NCBI GenBank assembly: GCA_023260935.1
Contig: JALQTL010000069.1
Location: forward strand, 1 to 11,956
Source of the DNA: Paracoccaceae bacterium
Lineage (GTDB): Bacteria; Pseudomonadota; Alphaproteobacteria; Rhodobacterales; Rhodobacteraceae
Length of the DNA: 11,956 nt
Direction of reading: 5' to 3'
Both the position numbers and the translations under genes were made by a program. Below are positions 1 through 6,881 of this stretch, in pieces (position 1 is the first letter of the stretch; the number at the start of each line of letters is the position of its first letter). The notes below the pieces were generated by a model that did no database searches, had not been told where the DNA came from, and saw only the letters and a list, made by a program, of their open reading frames with translations.

Positions 1-69
1 GGCGACATTTCATGGCGATCAGTGGGTGACAATGGAGATCGAAGTGAGAGGCGCCGAGAGCGTAAAACA
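1..69. mobile_element. Probable insertion-sequence end (IS21-like) interrupting soxD
   Basis: SoxD coding similarity stops abruptly at about position 70, in the middle of its second CxxCH haem motif, and the 69 bases to the left are not cytochrome sequence. They end in 5'-CA-3' at 68-69 and contain a degenerate direct repeat: GGCGACA at 1-7 with ATGGCGATC at 12-20, and GGTGACA at 25-31 with ATGGAGATC at 32-40. Terminal TG/CA dinucleotides and several subterminal repeats are typical of IS21-family ends, so that family is my inference. No transposase is visible because the window begins here. The exact junction could be a few bases either way. Another kind of rearrangement or an assembly join cannot be excluded. 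Confidence 0.45.
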
Positions 70-906
70 TTTCTTGAACACCTTTTCCCCCGCCTCAACC
101 AGAGCCGGGTCAGCGCCTGCCACGGCGTCGGCTGCGGGGGCTTCTGCCGCCTCAACCGCTTCCGCCACCGCTTCAGCAGCGGGCGCTTCGGCGGCCGCTT
201 CGGTCACAGATGCCGTGCCAGCATCGGCGGCGGCAAAGATCGCCGGGATCGTGCCGGCAGGCTTGCCATCGGGGTCTTCCGGGGTCACGTTCAACTCGAT
301 CGCCCGCTTGGTCACCTTCGGCGCGCCTTCGGCACAGTTTTCCATGCAGGCCGCCGCGCTGAACAGCGGGTATTCGGTGACCGGCCGGTCATCGGGATAG
401 AAGCCTTCGGCATTCGGCATCACGATTTCGGTGAAGTTTTCGTTCGAAAGCTCGAAGTCATCCTCGACCAGACCGTTGGAATAAAGAAGGAAGGCCGTGA
501 TCGCATAGGCTTCATCGGCCGAAACGGTCTGCGCACTGCCAAAGGGCATGGACCGGTGGACATAGTCAAACACCGTGGAAAGATAAGGCCAATAGCTGCC
601 GATGGTCTTGACCGGGCGCACGTCGCGCAGCGTGCCCTGCCCCCCGGCCAGCACCGGCCAGGCATCCAGCCCTTCGGCGAAATCGCCATGGCAGGATGCG
701 CATTTATCGGCAAAAACCTCGTCACCGGTCATCACATCGCCGGAACCGACAGGAAGGCCCGTGCCATCGGGCAGCACCGCCACATCCCAGGCCTCGATCT
801 CTTCGGGAAGCGCCGGCCGGCCAAGGCCCAGCTTTTCGGCCATGACAGGGGTTGCAAGAACAGAGACCAGCGCCGAGGCGATCAGGAACTTACGCGATTT
901 CGACAT
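19..906 (-). CDS. soxD: SoxD, cytochrome c subunit of sulfane dehydrogenase SoxCD, 3' truncated
   Basis: This is the periplasmic c-type cytochrome partner of SoxC, carrying electrons from sulfane-sulfur oxidation. The chosen ATG at 906 gives a Sec signal peptide (cleavage likely after VMA, residue 23) and overlaps soxC by 17 bases; the frame stays open upstream to 1026 but runs into soxC. The first haem site CASCH is at residues 69-73, and the likely distal Met lies in RSMPFG. A long Ala/Glu-rich linker then leads to GEKVFKKC, where the second haem domain of family members normally begins. Here the second CxxCH never completes: after KK (residue 279, position 70) come 16 foreign residues and a stop at 19-21. 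Full-length SoxD is diheme, so this copy lacks its C-terminal haem domain. I checked the other two frames and found no CxxCH, so a simple frameshift is unlikely. It may be partly functional or a decaying gene. Confidence 0.88.
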   Translation of the reverse strand: MSKSRKFLIASALVSVLATPVMAEKLGLGRPALPEEIEAWDVAVLPDGTGLPVGSGDVMTGDEVFADKCASCHGDFAEGLDAWPVLAGGQGTLRDVRPVKTIGSYWPYLSTVFDYVHRSMPFGSAQTVSADEAYAITAFLLYSNGLVEDDFELSNENFTEIVMPNAEGFYPDDRPVTEYPLFSAAACMENCAEGAPKVTKRAIELNVTPEDPDGKPAGTIPAIFAAADAGTASVTEAAAEAPAAEAVAEAVEAAEAPAADAVAGADPALVEAGEKVFKKCFTLSAPLTSISIVTH

Positions 907-2161
907 TCTCGACCTCCCCATCCGCCTTGACCCACCAGGTCTGGATGCCGTTGTTGTGATAGACGTTGTTGCGCCCGCGGATGGCCCGAAGGGCATCCTT
1001 CGTGGGCTGGACATAGCCGGTTTCATCTGTGGCCCGCGATTGCAGGAACATCTCTGACCCGTCCCAGTCGATATCCAGATGGAAGCGCGTCAACGCCTTG
1101 GATTTGGCATCGCCCGAAATCCGCGCAGGCTGCCAGTTCCGGCCCCCGTCCAGCGACACATCGACCTTCGTGATCTTGCCATTGCCCGACCATGCCAGCC
1201 CGGTGAGGACCAGCGGACCCTTGCCATGGCGGATCGGCACCTGCGGGCTGGGCGAGGTGATGACGGATTTCGCGTCCATCACCCACGTCCACTTGCGGGC
1301 GCGACCGTCGGGCATCAGGTCGGTATATTTCGAGGTTTCCTCGCGGCTTTCGACGGCGGCGTTATACACACCGATCCTGCGGACCCACTTGACCCACATG
1401 TTGCCTTCCCAGCCGGGAACGACCAGACGCACCGGATAGCCGTGTTCCTTGCGCAACGCCTCGCCATTGGCGAAGAAGGCCACCATGACGTCATCCAGCG
1501 CCTTTTCCAGCGGGATGGACCGGCCGTTTGAGCTGGCATCGGCCCCTTCCACATAAACCCACTTGCCTTCGGCCTGCACACCGGCTTCGGCCAGAAGGTC
1601 GCGCAGCATGACCCCGGTATATTCCATGTTGTGGATCATGCCCTGGGTGAACTGGCAGCCCTCCAGCTGCGCCCCGCCCCATTCCATGCCGCCATTGGCC
1701 GCACATTCGCAAAAGGCGGTCGTCACATGGCGCGGAAAGCGCATCAGGTCTTCAAAGGTAAAGACCAGCGGCGTATCAACCAGACCGTTGATCATCAGCC
1801 GGTAATCGGCCTTGCTCAGCTCGATGGCGCCCGAGTGGTGACGCTCGAACGCGCAGCCCTGCGGGGTGATCGTGCCTTCCAGCGCGTGAATCGGGGTGAA
1901 GTTGATCGACGAGACGGGGCTTTCGGTCAGCCATTCCACATTGCGCCGCACCACATGGCTTTCAAAGCGGATCGGCATGCCATAGGGCGTGGCATCCACC
2001 GGGTCGCCGAATTCCGTGGCCCAGGGCTGCACTTCGGTGATCAGCGGATCAGGCCCTTCGGCGCGGGCGGCGGTGGCGGCCAGCATCCCGGCCCCTGCGG
2101 CGGCGGTTCCGCGCAGGAATGCCCGGCGCGAGGTGCCTTCTTTGACGGGTTCGTCGGTCAT
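890..2161 (-). CDS. soxC: SoxC, molybdopterin subunit of sulfane dehydrogenase
   Basis: This 423-residue protein is the molybdenum-cofactor subunit of SoxCD, which oxidises the outer sulfur of SoxY-bound cysteine persulfide in the periplasm. The N-terminus carries a twin-arginine signal, SRRAFLRG at residues 11-18, followed by an Ala-rich stretch, as expected for export of a folded molybdoprotein. The sulfite-oxidase fold is recognisable: the Mo-ligand cysteine is most likely Cys153 in ECAANG, and GYPVRLVVPG...VKWVRRI (about 241-263) matches the family cofactor/substrate region. The C-terminal part from about residue 290 is the Mo-oxidoreductase dimerisation domain. AAGGAG lies 10 bases before the ATG. 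It starts 23 bases after soxB and overlaps soxD by 17 bases, suggesting translational coupling. A generic sulfite dehydrogenase is the alternative, but the operon context makes SoxC firm. Confidence 0.95.
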   Translation of the reverse strand: MTDEPVKEGTSRRAFLRGTAAAGAGMLAATAARAEGPDPLITEVQPWATEFGDPVDATPYGMPIRFESHVVRRNVEWLTESPVSSINFTPIHALEGTITPQGCAFERHHSGAIELSKADYRLMINGLVDTPLVFTFEDLMRFPRHVTTAFCECAANGGMEWGGAQLEGCQFTQGMIHNMEYTGVMLRDLLAEAGVQAEGKWVYVEGADASSNGRSIPLEKALDDVMVAFFANGEALRKEHGYPVRLVVPGWEGNMWVKWVRRIGVYNAAVESREETSKYTDLMPDGRARKWTWVMDAKSVITSPSPQVPIRHGKGPLVLTGLAWSGNGKITKVDVSLDGGRNWQPARISGDAKSKALTRFHLDIDWDGSEMFLQSRATDETGYVQPTKDALRAIRGRNNVYHNNGIQTWWVKADGEVENVEIA

Positions 2162-2184
2162 TTGGCGAACACTCCTTGATGGTA

Positions 2185-3879
2185 TCAGATGCCGGTCACT
2201 TTGACCGAGTTGGTGGGGGCAACCGATACGGTGCCCTGCTTTCGGATATGGCTTTCCACCACATCCCAGATCTGCGGGCCTTCGGTGCCCTCGTTCACCG
2301 ATGCCCAGCCGGCAACGGTATAGGACCGGGCCGCATCGATCGCCTCGCCCGTGTCGGAAAGCGTCATCTCGGAAATGCGCGACCCGATGGGTTTTGAGAT
2401 ATCGATGGCAAAGCCCATGCCGCCCACCCGCACCATATCGCCGCCCTGCTGGTAATAGGGATCGGTGTTGAACAGGTTGTCGGCCACGTCTTCCAGAATG
2501 GTGCGCAGCATTTCGCCGGTCATTTCCGTGCGATAGACCTGACCATAGGTCATCGAGGTGACGTTGTGGATGTCTTCGCGGGTGATCGCATCGCCCGGCA
2601 TCAGGCTGGCGCCCCAGCGCACACCCGGGGAAAGCGCAATCTGGGCATCGCGTTCGCTGCGCACCGCATCGCAGATCAGGTCATCCCAGGTGCCCTGGAA
2701 ATTGCCCCGGCGGTACAGAAGCGACTCGGTTGTGCCGATCTTTTCCTCAAGCTGGTCCTTGAAGGGCGCGCGTTCGGCATCGATCAGTCCGGCCATTTCG
2801 GCATCGGGTTCGATGACGTCAGCAAAGATCGGGATCAGCTTGTGGCGGAAGCCCATCATCCGGCCATCGCGCACGTCAAGGTCCACGCGGCTGATGAACT
2901 TGCCGTGGCTGCCACTGGCGATCAGGATCGTTTCGCCGACCAGCACGGGTTCGGGCACCGCGTCATGGGTATGGCCAGTCAGGATCACATCAATGCCCTT
3001 CACGCGGCTTACCATCTTGCGGTCAACGTCAAAGCCGTTGTGCGACAGGCAGACCACCAGCTCGGCCCCCGCGGCGCGGACCTCATCCACCATTTCCTGC
3101 ATCCGTTCTTCGCGGATGCCAAAGCTGTATTCGGGGAACATCCAGCGCGGGTTCGCGATCGGCATATAGGGGAAGGCCTGACCAATGACCGCGATCTTCA
3201 CCCCGCCCCGTTCGAAGAACTGATAGGGCTCAAAGGCCGGTTCATCCCATTCGGCATCAAAGATATTGGCGCCAAGGAAAGGGAAATTCAGTTGCGTTTC
3301 AACGATTTCCTTCACGCGCTCGGTGCCATAGGTCCATTCCCAGTGGCTGGTCATCGCCTCGACGCCAAGTGCGTTCATCACATTGACCACATCCTGCCCC
3401 TTGGTCAGGAAACTGGTCATCGACCCGTGCCAAGTATCGCCGCCATCCAGCAGCAGCGCCTCGGGCCGCGCAGCGCGGATCGCCTTGACCACGGTGGCCA
3501 CGCGGTCCATCCCGCCCATCTTGCCATAGGTCTTGCCCAGGGCCACGAAATCTTCGTAGGTCAGCGCATAGGCTTCGGGGCTTTGCGGCTTCAGGTTGAA
3601 CATCTGGATGAAGTCGCGGCCCACCACATGCGGCGGAACCCCTTTTGCTTCGCCCACGCCGATGTTCCATTCCGGTTCGCGGAACCAGACCGGCTTCAGC
3701 TGCGCATGAATATCGGTGATGTGGATCAGCGTGACATTGCCGAAATCATCAAACTGCAGAAGCTGGTCCTGCGTCAACGCCTGTTGCGCGGCCAGTTTCG
3801 ACCAGTTGCCAAACCCCGAAACGCCATAGATCGCCGATGCGGCAACCGAAGCTTGCAGGAACTCACGCCGGGTAATCAT
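2185..3879 (-). CDS. soxB: SoxB, thiosulfohydrolase (S-sulfosulfanyl-L-cysteine sulfohydrolase)
   Basis: SoxB hydrolyses the terminal sulfone from SoxY-cysteine-S-sulfate, releasing sulfate. It is a dimanganese enzyme of the 5'-nucleotidase/calcineurin-like phosphoesterase superfamily. The 564-residue protein begins with a twin-arginine signal, TRREFLQA at residues 3-10. Metal-ligand motifs appear in the family order: DIH at 56-58, GGDTWHGS at 146-153, HWEW at 179-182, LSHNGFD at 278-284 and GHTH at 302-305. The stretch SGSHGKF that follows is characteristic of SoxB, and the C-terminal half is the 5'-nucleotidase substrate domain. GAGGAG sits 7 bases before the ATG. It is separated from soxA by 126 bases containing two hairpins, far more than any other gap between soxX and soxD, so its dose may be set separately. 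Confidence 0.97.
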   Translation of the reverse strand: MITRREFLQASVAASAIYGVSGFGNWSKLAAQQALTQDQLLQFDDFGNVTLIHITDIHAQLKPVWFREPEWNIGVGEAKGVPPHVVGRDFIQMFNLKPQSPEAYALTYEDFVALGKTYGKMGGMDRVATVVKAIRAARPEALLLDGGDTWHGSMTSFLTKGQDVVNVMNALGVEAMTSHWEWTYGTERVKEIVETQLNFPFLGANIFDAEWDEPAFEPYQFFERGGVKIAVIGQAFPYMPIANPRWMFPEYSFGIREERMQEMVDEVRAAGAELVVCLSHNGFDVDRKMVSRVKGIDVILTGHTHDAVPEPVLVGETILIASGSHGKFISRVDLDVRDGRMMGFRHKLIPIFADVIEPDAEMAGLIDAERAPFKDQLEEKIGTTESLLYRRGNFQGTWDDLICDAVRSERDAQIALSPGVRWGASLMPGDAITREDIHNVTSMTYGQVYRTEMTGEMLRTILEDVADNLFNTDPYYQQGGDMVRVGGMGFAIDISKPIGSRISEMTLSDTGEAIDAARSYTVAGWASVNEGTEGPQIWDVVESHIRKQGTVSVAPTNSVKVTGI

Positions 3880-3915
3880 GCCCCAACTCCTCGGACTTTC
3901 GGCATGACTGCACGG

Positions 3916-3933
3916 GGCGCGCCATCGCGCGCC
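3916..3933. other. GC-rich perfect hairpin in the soxA-soxB gap
   Basis: GGCGCGC at 3916-3922 pairs perfectly with GCGCGCC at 3927-3933 around a four-base loop. It lies 37 bases upstream of the soxB start codon, within the leftward transcript. There is no T-run after it, so it does not look like an intrinsic terminator. A role in mRNA stability or processing is inference. Confidence 0.5.
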
Positions 3934-3973
3934 GCAGGGCCTGCCGATCTTGCGATTGCTGTCAGTTGAATGC

Positions 3974-3998
3974 GGCCGCCACCACAGGGGCGGCGGCC
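3974..3998. other. Second hairpin just after soxA stop
   Basis: GGCCGCC at 3974-3980 can pair with GGCGGCC at 3992-3998 over an 11-base loop, starting 8 bases beyond the soxA stop in the direction of transcription. No T-tract follows on the transcribed strand, so read-through into soxB is expected. It could protect the upstream soxXYZA message from 3' exonucleases or attenuate transcription; neither can be decided from the sequence. Confidence 0.45.
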
Positions 3999-4005
3999 AC
4001 CGTTG

Positions 4006-4872
4006 TCAGTGGCGCACGCCCACGCCTTCGACCGAAAGGCCGTTGCCGCGCGACGCAACATACAGTTCCAGCGCCTTGAACTCGTCCGAGCCGGCCTTGA
4101 AGGTTTCGGCCCGGGTGTCACGAACGCAGCCCACAAAACGCTGCTGGGCAGAAACCAGGCCCGCATCCTTCAGGCGATAGACCGGAAAGCCGCTGACCTG
4201 GCCCTGGCTCAGGTGATCGGCACGGATGAAGTTGCCATAGTTGTCTTCATGGCAGTTGGCGCAAGACATCTCCAGTTGCCCATAGCGGGTATAGTAGATC
4301 TCTTTGCCCTTCTCGTAGAACGGGGCGGCCGGGCCATCGACGGCCACATTCACCACCTCGCCCCGCGACTGCATCGAGATCAGCGCCAGCATGTCCTTCA
4401 TCTTGTTGGAGGTCACGCCCCAGGCTTCAAGGCCCATGCGTTCGGTGACGCAGCCGTTGATGTAGTCTTCCATGATCATCAGCGACCCGGTCTTGGCATC
4501 GACCCGCGGCATCACGGCCCGCAGGCCCGCCATGCTTTCGGGCCCCTGATGGCATCCGGCGCAGCTTTCGCCATTCGCGCCTTGGGCAGCGTTCCAGCTA
4601 TCCATCCCGCGATCGACAAACACCATGCCGGGGTTGTCGAAATCGTCCTTCTGCATCCCGCGCGTATCATCTTCGCGGAAATGCCAGCCGGAATAGATGG
4701 TCTTCAGCGCGCCTTCCAGATGAGCCGGGGCCGGCGCCTGAGTCACCAGGGTGATTTCGCCATCATCGGTTTCGATGGTCAGCGTATCTTCCACCGGTTC
4801 GGCAAACGCCGCGCCCGAAAGCGCGATGCCAAGGGCCGTTGCGGCCAGCCGTGACGTGAACTTGCGGTGCAT
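4006..4872 (-). CDS. soxA: SoxA, diheme cytochrome subunit of SoxAX
   Basis: With SoxX this periplasmic cytochrome oxidatively couples thiosulfate to the carrier cysteine of SoxY. Counting from the ATG at 4872 (288 residues), a Sec signal peptide ends near AAFA (residue 24). There are two haem sites, CAGCH at 104-108 and CANCH at 204-208. Cys141 in NGCVTERMG is probably the axial ligand of the first haem. Cys249 in VGCVRDTRAE corresponds to the active-site haem ligand, which carries a persulfide in studied SoxA proteins. The C-terminus LYVASRGNGLSVEG is highly typical. Two adjacent ATGs at 4875 and 4872 follow GGAGG at 4 and 7 bases; I prefer 4872. An in-frame ATG at 4911 would lie inside soxZ and add residues before the signal peptide, so it is rejected. 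Confidence 0.96.
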   Translation of the reverse strand: MHRKFTSRLAATALGIALSGAAFAEPVEDTLTIETDDGEITLVTQAPAPAHLEGALKTIYSGWHFREDDTRGMQKDDFDNPGMVFVDRGMDSWNAAQGANGESCAGCHQGPESMAGLRAVMPRVDAKTGSLMIMEDYINGCVTERMGLEAWGVTSNKMKDMLALISMQSRGEVVNVAVDGPAAPFYEKGKEIYYTRYGQLEMSCANCHEDNYGNFIRADHLSQGQVSGFPVYRLKDAGLVSAQQRFVGCVRDTRAETFKAGSDEFKALELYVASRGNGLSVEGVGVRH

Positions 4873-4903
4873 CATGTCTCCTCCCTCGACTGCCATGCCG
4901 CGC

Positions 4904-5233
4904 TCAGCCAACCGCGATCGGCTTCACGTCCTCGTAGACCGAGCCGTCGTCATCATACCAGGTGAACTTGAATTCCCCGGCGGCATCGACCTTTGCGTCG
5001 AATTCGAAATAGGGGTTGGTAGACACGGCAGGCTCGATGGTGACATCGATCACGTTCACGCCGTTCAGATCGCAGGTGAAGCGATTGATGATCGACCGGG
5101 GGATGATCTTGCCATCCTTGTCCTTGCGCTGACCGGATTCCATCTGGTGGCTGATCAGGGCCTTGATCGTGACAACCTCGCCGGCCGCGGCCGACTTCGG
5201 AACTTTCACGCGGGGTTTTGCGTCTTTTGCCAT
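4904..5233 (-). CDS. soxZ: SoxZ, sulfur-carrier complex subunit
   Basis: SoxZ is the 109-residue immunoglobulin-like partner of SoxY; the SoxYZ heterodimer carries sulfur intermediates between Sox enzymes in the periplasm. It has no signal peptide, in line with the family habit of being exported together with Tat-targeted SoxY. Recognisable stretches are KVPKSAAAGEVVTIKALISH at the N-terminus, a central INRFTCDLNG, and the C-terminal FTWYDDDGSVYEDVKPIAV. AGGAGA lies 7 bases before the ATG. It starts 23 bases after the soxY stop, and soxA follows after 31 bases. Length and sequence match the family, so the call is firm. Confidence 0.96.
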   Translation of the reverse strand: MAKDAKPRVKVPKSAAAGEVVTIKALISHQMESGQRKDKDGKIIPRSIINRFTCDLNGVNVIDVTIEPAVSTNPYFEFDAKVDAAGEFKFTWYDDDGSVYEDVKPIAVG

Positions 5234-5256
5234 TCTCGTCTCTCCTGTTCCGCTAC

Positions 5257-5682
5257 TCAGCCGCCGCAGCCGCCGATGGTGACCTTGACCGTCGCCTGCG
5301 CCTGCACGATGGACCCATCGGCCATCTTGGCCAGGGCGATCACGTCCTGCGTCTTGGCAAGGCGGATGCGCGTGGCAGCCGTCTGGCTGCCGGCCGCCGG
5401 GCCGAAGGTGAAGGTGGCCACGGCCGGCTCGGGGTTGCCCGCAGCCAGCAGCATGATGGCCACGGCACCCGGTGCGCTGACCGAAACCGGAACGGTGTTG
5501 CCGTTTTCAGCGATTTCCGGGGCGGTCAGGGTGATGCCACCGGTACCGGCAGCGGCGCCGCCGGTGAAGCCTGCCGTCAGCTCCTCGACCGTGGCCGCGA
5601 ACATCGGGTTGGCAAGCGTTGCCGAGGCAAGACCGCCAAGGCCGGCCCAAAGGGCGTCTCTTCTGGAAAGTTTCATCGTCAT
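5257..5682 (-). CDS. soxY: SoxY, sulfur-carrier subunit with C-terminal swinging-arm cysteine
   Basis: SoxY holds the thiosulfate-derived sulfur on a cysteine near its C-terminus while SoxAX, SoxB and SoxCD act on it. The 141-residue protein ends in VTIGGCGG: the GGCGG arm with the carrier cysteine at residue 139 is diagnostic. The N-terminus has a Tat-type signal, LSRRDALWAG, then a hydrophobic stretch ending at NPMFA. Two in-frame ATGs, 5682 and 5676, are each preceded by a good ribosome-binding site (AAGGAG and AGGAG in tandem), with spacings of 8 and 6 bases, so the first two residues are uncertain. It follows soxX after 22 bases. Confidence 0.95.
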   Translation of the reverse strand: MTMKLSRRDALWAGLGGLASATLANPMFAATVEELTAGFTGGAAAGTGGITLTAPEIAENGNTVPVSVSAPGAVAIMLLAAGNPEPAVATFTFGPAAGSQTAATRIRLAKTQDVIALAKMADGSIVQAQATVKVTIGGCGG

Positions 5683-5704
5683 CTCCTTGTCTCCTTGGGC
5701 CCTG

Positions 5705-6178
5705 TCATTCCTTCAGCGTCAGCAGATAGGCGACAACGTCCTCGATCTGCTGGGCGGTCAGGATGGGGGCAAGTTCTCCTTCGGGGGCCTTGCCTGTATA
5801 GGCGTTGCCAGGGCGCACGAAGCCCGTGGTCTTGTAGAAAGCCGGCATGAAGGTGCCATCGAACGTCATCTTTGCATTCGCCACGATGCCGCGCAGATGC
5901 GCTTCGTCATAGCGGTCGGCCACGCCATCCAGCGGCGGGGCGATATCGCCCTGGAAGGGCACGTCCGGCATGGCCGCGATCTGGTGGCATGCCACACAGT
6001 TGCCAAGCGCGTTGGTCGTCATGATCTTCGCGCCCGATTCCGGATCACCGGGCTGGCCGCTCAGCGACTGGGCCACGGCGCCTTCTTCGTAAGCCACGGC
6101 GGCCGGTGCGGTTTCACTGACTGCTGGCGTCACGGCAGACAAAGCCACCACCGACGCCAACCAAAGTTGGCGATGCAT
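5705..6178 (-). CDS. soxX: SoxX, monoheme cytochrome subunit of SoxAX
   Basis: SoxX is the electron-accepting cytochrome c of the SoxAX thiosulfate-coupling enzyme. The 157-residue product has a Sec signal (about residues 1-21), one haem-binding site CVACH at residues 61-65 after ALGN, and a likely distal Met ligand, Met111 in GTFMPAFYK. The C-terminal helix QQIEDVVAYLLTLK is typical of class I cytochromes. GGGAGG is placed 6 bases before the ATG. It is the first gene after a 120-base upstream gap containing an inverted repeat and a candidate promoter, so it probably heads its own transcript as well as being read from soxV. Confidence 0.95.
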   Translation of the reverse strand: MHRQLWLASVVALSAVTPAVSETAPAAVAYEEGAVAQSLSGQPGDPESGAKIMTTNALGNCVACHQIAAMPDVPFQGDIAPPLDGVADRYDEAHLRGIVANAKMTFDGTFMPAFYKTTGFVRPGNAYTGKAPEGELAPILTAQQIEDVVAYLLTLKE

Positions 6179-6211
6179 TGCGATCCTCCCTGATCACTCC
6201 GATGAAAGAAA

Positions 6212-6240
6212 CGATAACCCCGGTATGCCGTCGTGCGCAA
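6212..6240 (-). promoter_or_regulatory. Candidate soxX promoter
   Basis: On the minus strand TTGCGC (6235-6240) and TTATCG (6212-6217) are separated by 17 bases and would start transcription about 30 bases before the soxX start codon at 6178. Both hexamers are imperfect. The upstream hexamer touches the inverted repeat proposed as the repressor site, which is a sensible arrangement for repression. Prediction only. Confidence 0.35.
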
Positions 6241-6271
6241 TAGAAATATATGTATCCGTGAATATTCCTAT
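6240..6271. promoter_or_regulatory. Candidate SoxR operator in the soxW-soxX gap (inverted repeat)
   Basis: ATAGAAATAT at 6240-6249 and ATATTCCTAT at 6262-6271 form an inverted repeat matching at 9 of 10 positions around a 12-base spacer. It is a conspicuous AT-rich island in GC-rich DNA. The left half extended by one base, ATAGAAATATA, recurs exactly on the minus strand at 7683-7693 in the soxV-soxS promoter region. SoxR-type ArsR repressors of other sox clusters are known to bind both of these intergenic regions, so assigning this site to SoxR is well motivated but unproven. Confidence 0.6.
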
Positions 6272-6298
6272 ACACGCTTTTGAATCAACCGCTTGCGG

Positions 6299-6868
6299 CT
6301 AGTTGTTGGCGTTCATGCGGCCGGCGAGGAACTTCTGGAAGTGTTCGCCACTGTCATATCCATGATCGCGGATCCATGTCAGAAGCGCCTCTGTCGTGCC
6401 TTTGCCAAAGGCCCCGGGCATCACGGCCACGGCCGATTCTGCGGCTGTCTTCCCCTCTTCCACGGACTCGGGCAGGAAGATCAGCGTCGGGGTGAACAGA
6501 ACACCCCAGCGGGCAGCCATGTCCTTTTCCGGCAGCACCGTGCCGTCGAAATCGGTCACCTCGACATCGCCGAAAAGGTTCACCTGAACGACGAAATAAT
6601 GATCGCGGATCAGCTTGTCGATGGCGGGGTCGGGATAGACCTCTTCGTGCATCTTCGAACAATAGATGCAGCCGCGCTGTTCGACCATGATCAGCAGCCG
6701 CTTGCCTTCGGCATTGGCCTCGGCCAGATCCTCGGTCATGTCCTTGAACGTTTCGCGCAGCCAGTCGGGCTTGTGCAGACCGTCATCGCCGACCTCTGCC
6801 GCAAGGGCGGGGGCCGCCATCAGAAAGGCTGCCGCGACAACGGCAGTTCTCAAACGGGCCATGCTCAT
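6299..6868 (-). CDS. soxW: SoxW, periplasmic thioredoxin-like protein
   Basis: This 189-residue thioredoxin-fold protein is predicted to be exported (signal peptide of about 23 residues ending APALA) and carries the redox motif CIYC in QRGCIYCSKMH, near residues 67-70. The stretch GVLFTPTLIFL contains the cis-proline of the thioredoxin fold. In known sox systems SoxW receives electrons from the membrane protein SoxV. It lies 13 bases downstream of soxV and 120 bases before soxX. GGGAG is 8 bases before the ATG. The motif and its surroundings resemble SoxS across the promoter region, so the two are related in fold, but the position next to soxV supports SoxW. Confidence 0.88.
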   Translation of the reverse strand: MSMARLRTAVVAAAFLMAAPALAAEVGDDGLHKPDWLRETFKDMTEDLAEANAEGKRLLIMVEQRGCIYCSKMHEEVYPDPAIDKLIRDHYFVVQVNLFGDVEVTDFDGTVLPEKDMAARWGVLFTPTLIFLPESVEEGKTAAESAVAVMPGAFGKGTTEALLTWIRDHGYDSGEHFQKFLAGRMNANN

Positions 6869-6881
6869 TCCTGTGTCTCCC

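Noticed and set aside
19..110. A single-base frameshift as the cause of the short SoxD
   Set aside because: Reading the other two frames through 1-69 gives no CxxCH continuation, and the composition and repeats differ from the upstream soxD sequence.
907..1026. Upstream extension of the soxD frame to 1026
   Set aside because: The added residues lie antiparallel to nothing but inside the soxC coding region in another frame, and the signal peptide begins at the ATG at 906.
2566..3969. Long plus-strand open frame opposite soxB
   Set aside because: It is the low-stop antisense frame of a GC-rich gene; His/Arg/Asp-rich translation with no recognisable domain, while soxB is unmistakable.
3974..3998. 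Intrinsic terminator after soxA
   Set aside because: A stem exists but no T-run follows on the transcribed strand, and soxB requires read-through or its own promoter.
4873..4911. Upstream ATG at 4911 as soxA start
   Set aside because: It overlaps soxZ and puts 13 residues before the signal peptide; the ATGs at 4875/4872 have a strong GGAGG at suitable distance.
4751..6193. Long plus-strand open frame opposite soxA-soxX
   Set aside because: It spans several confirmed genes in antisense and shows no protein family features.
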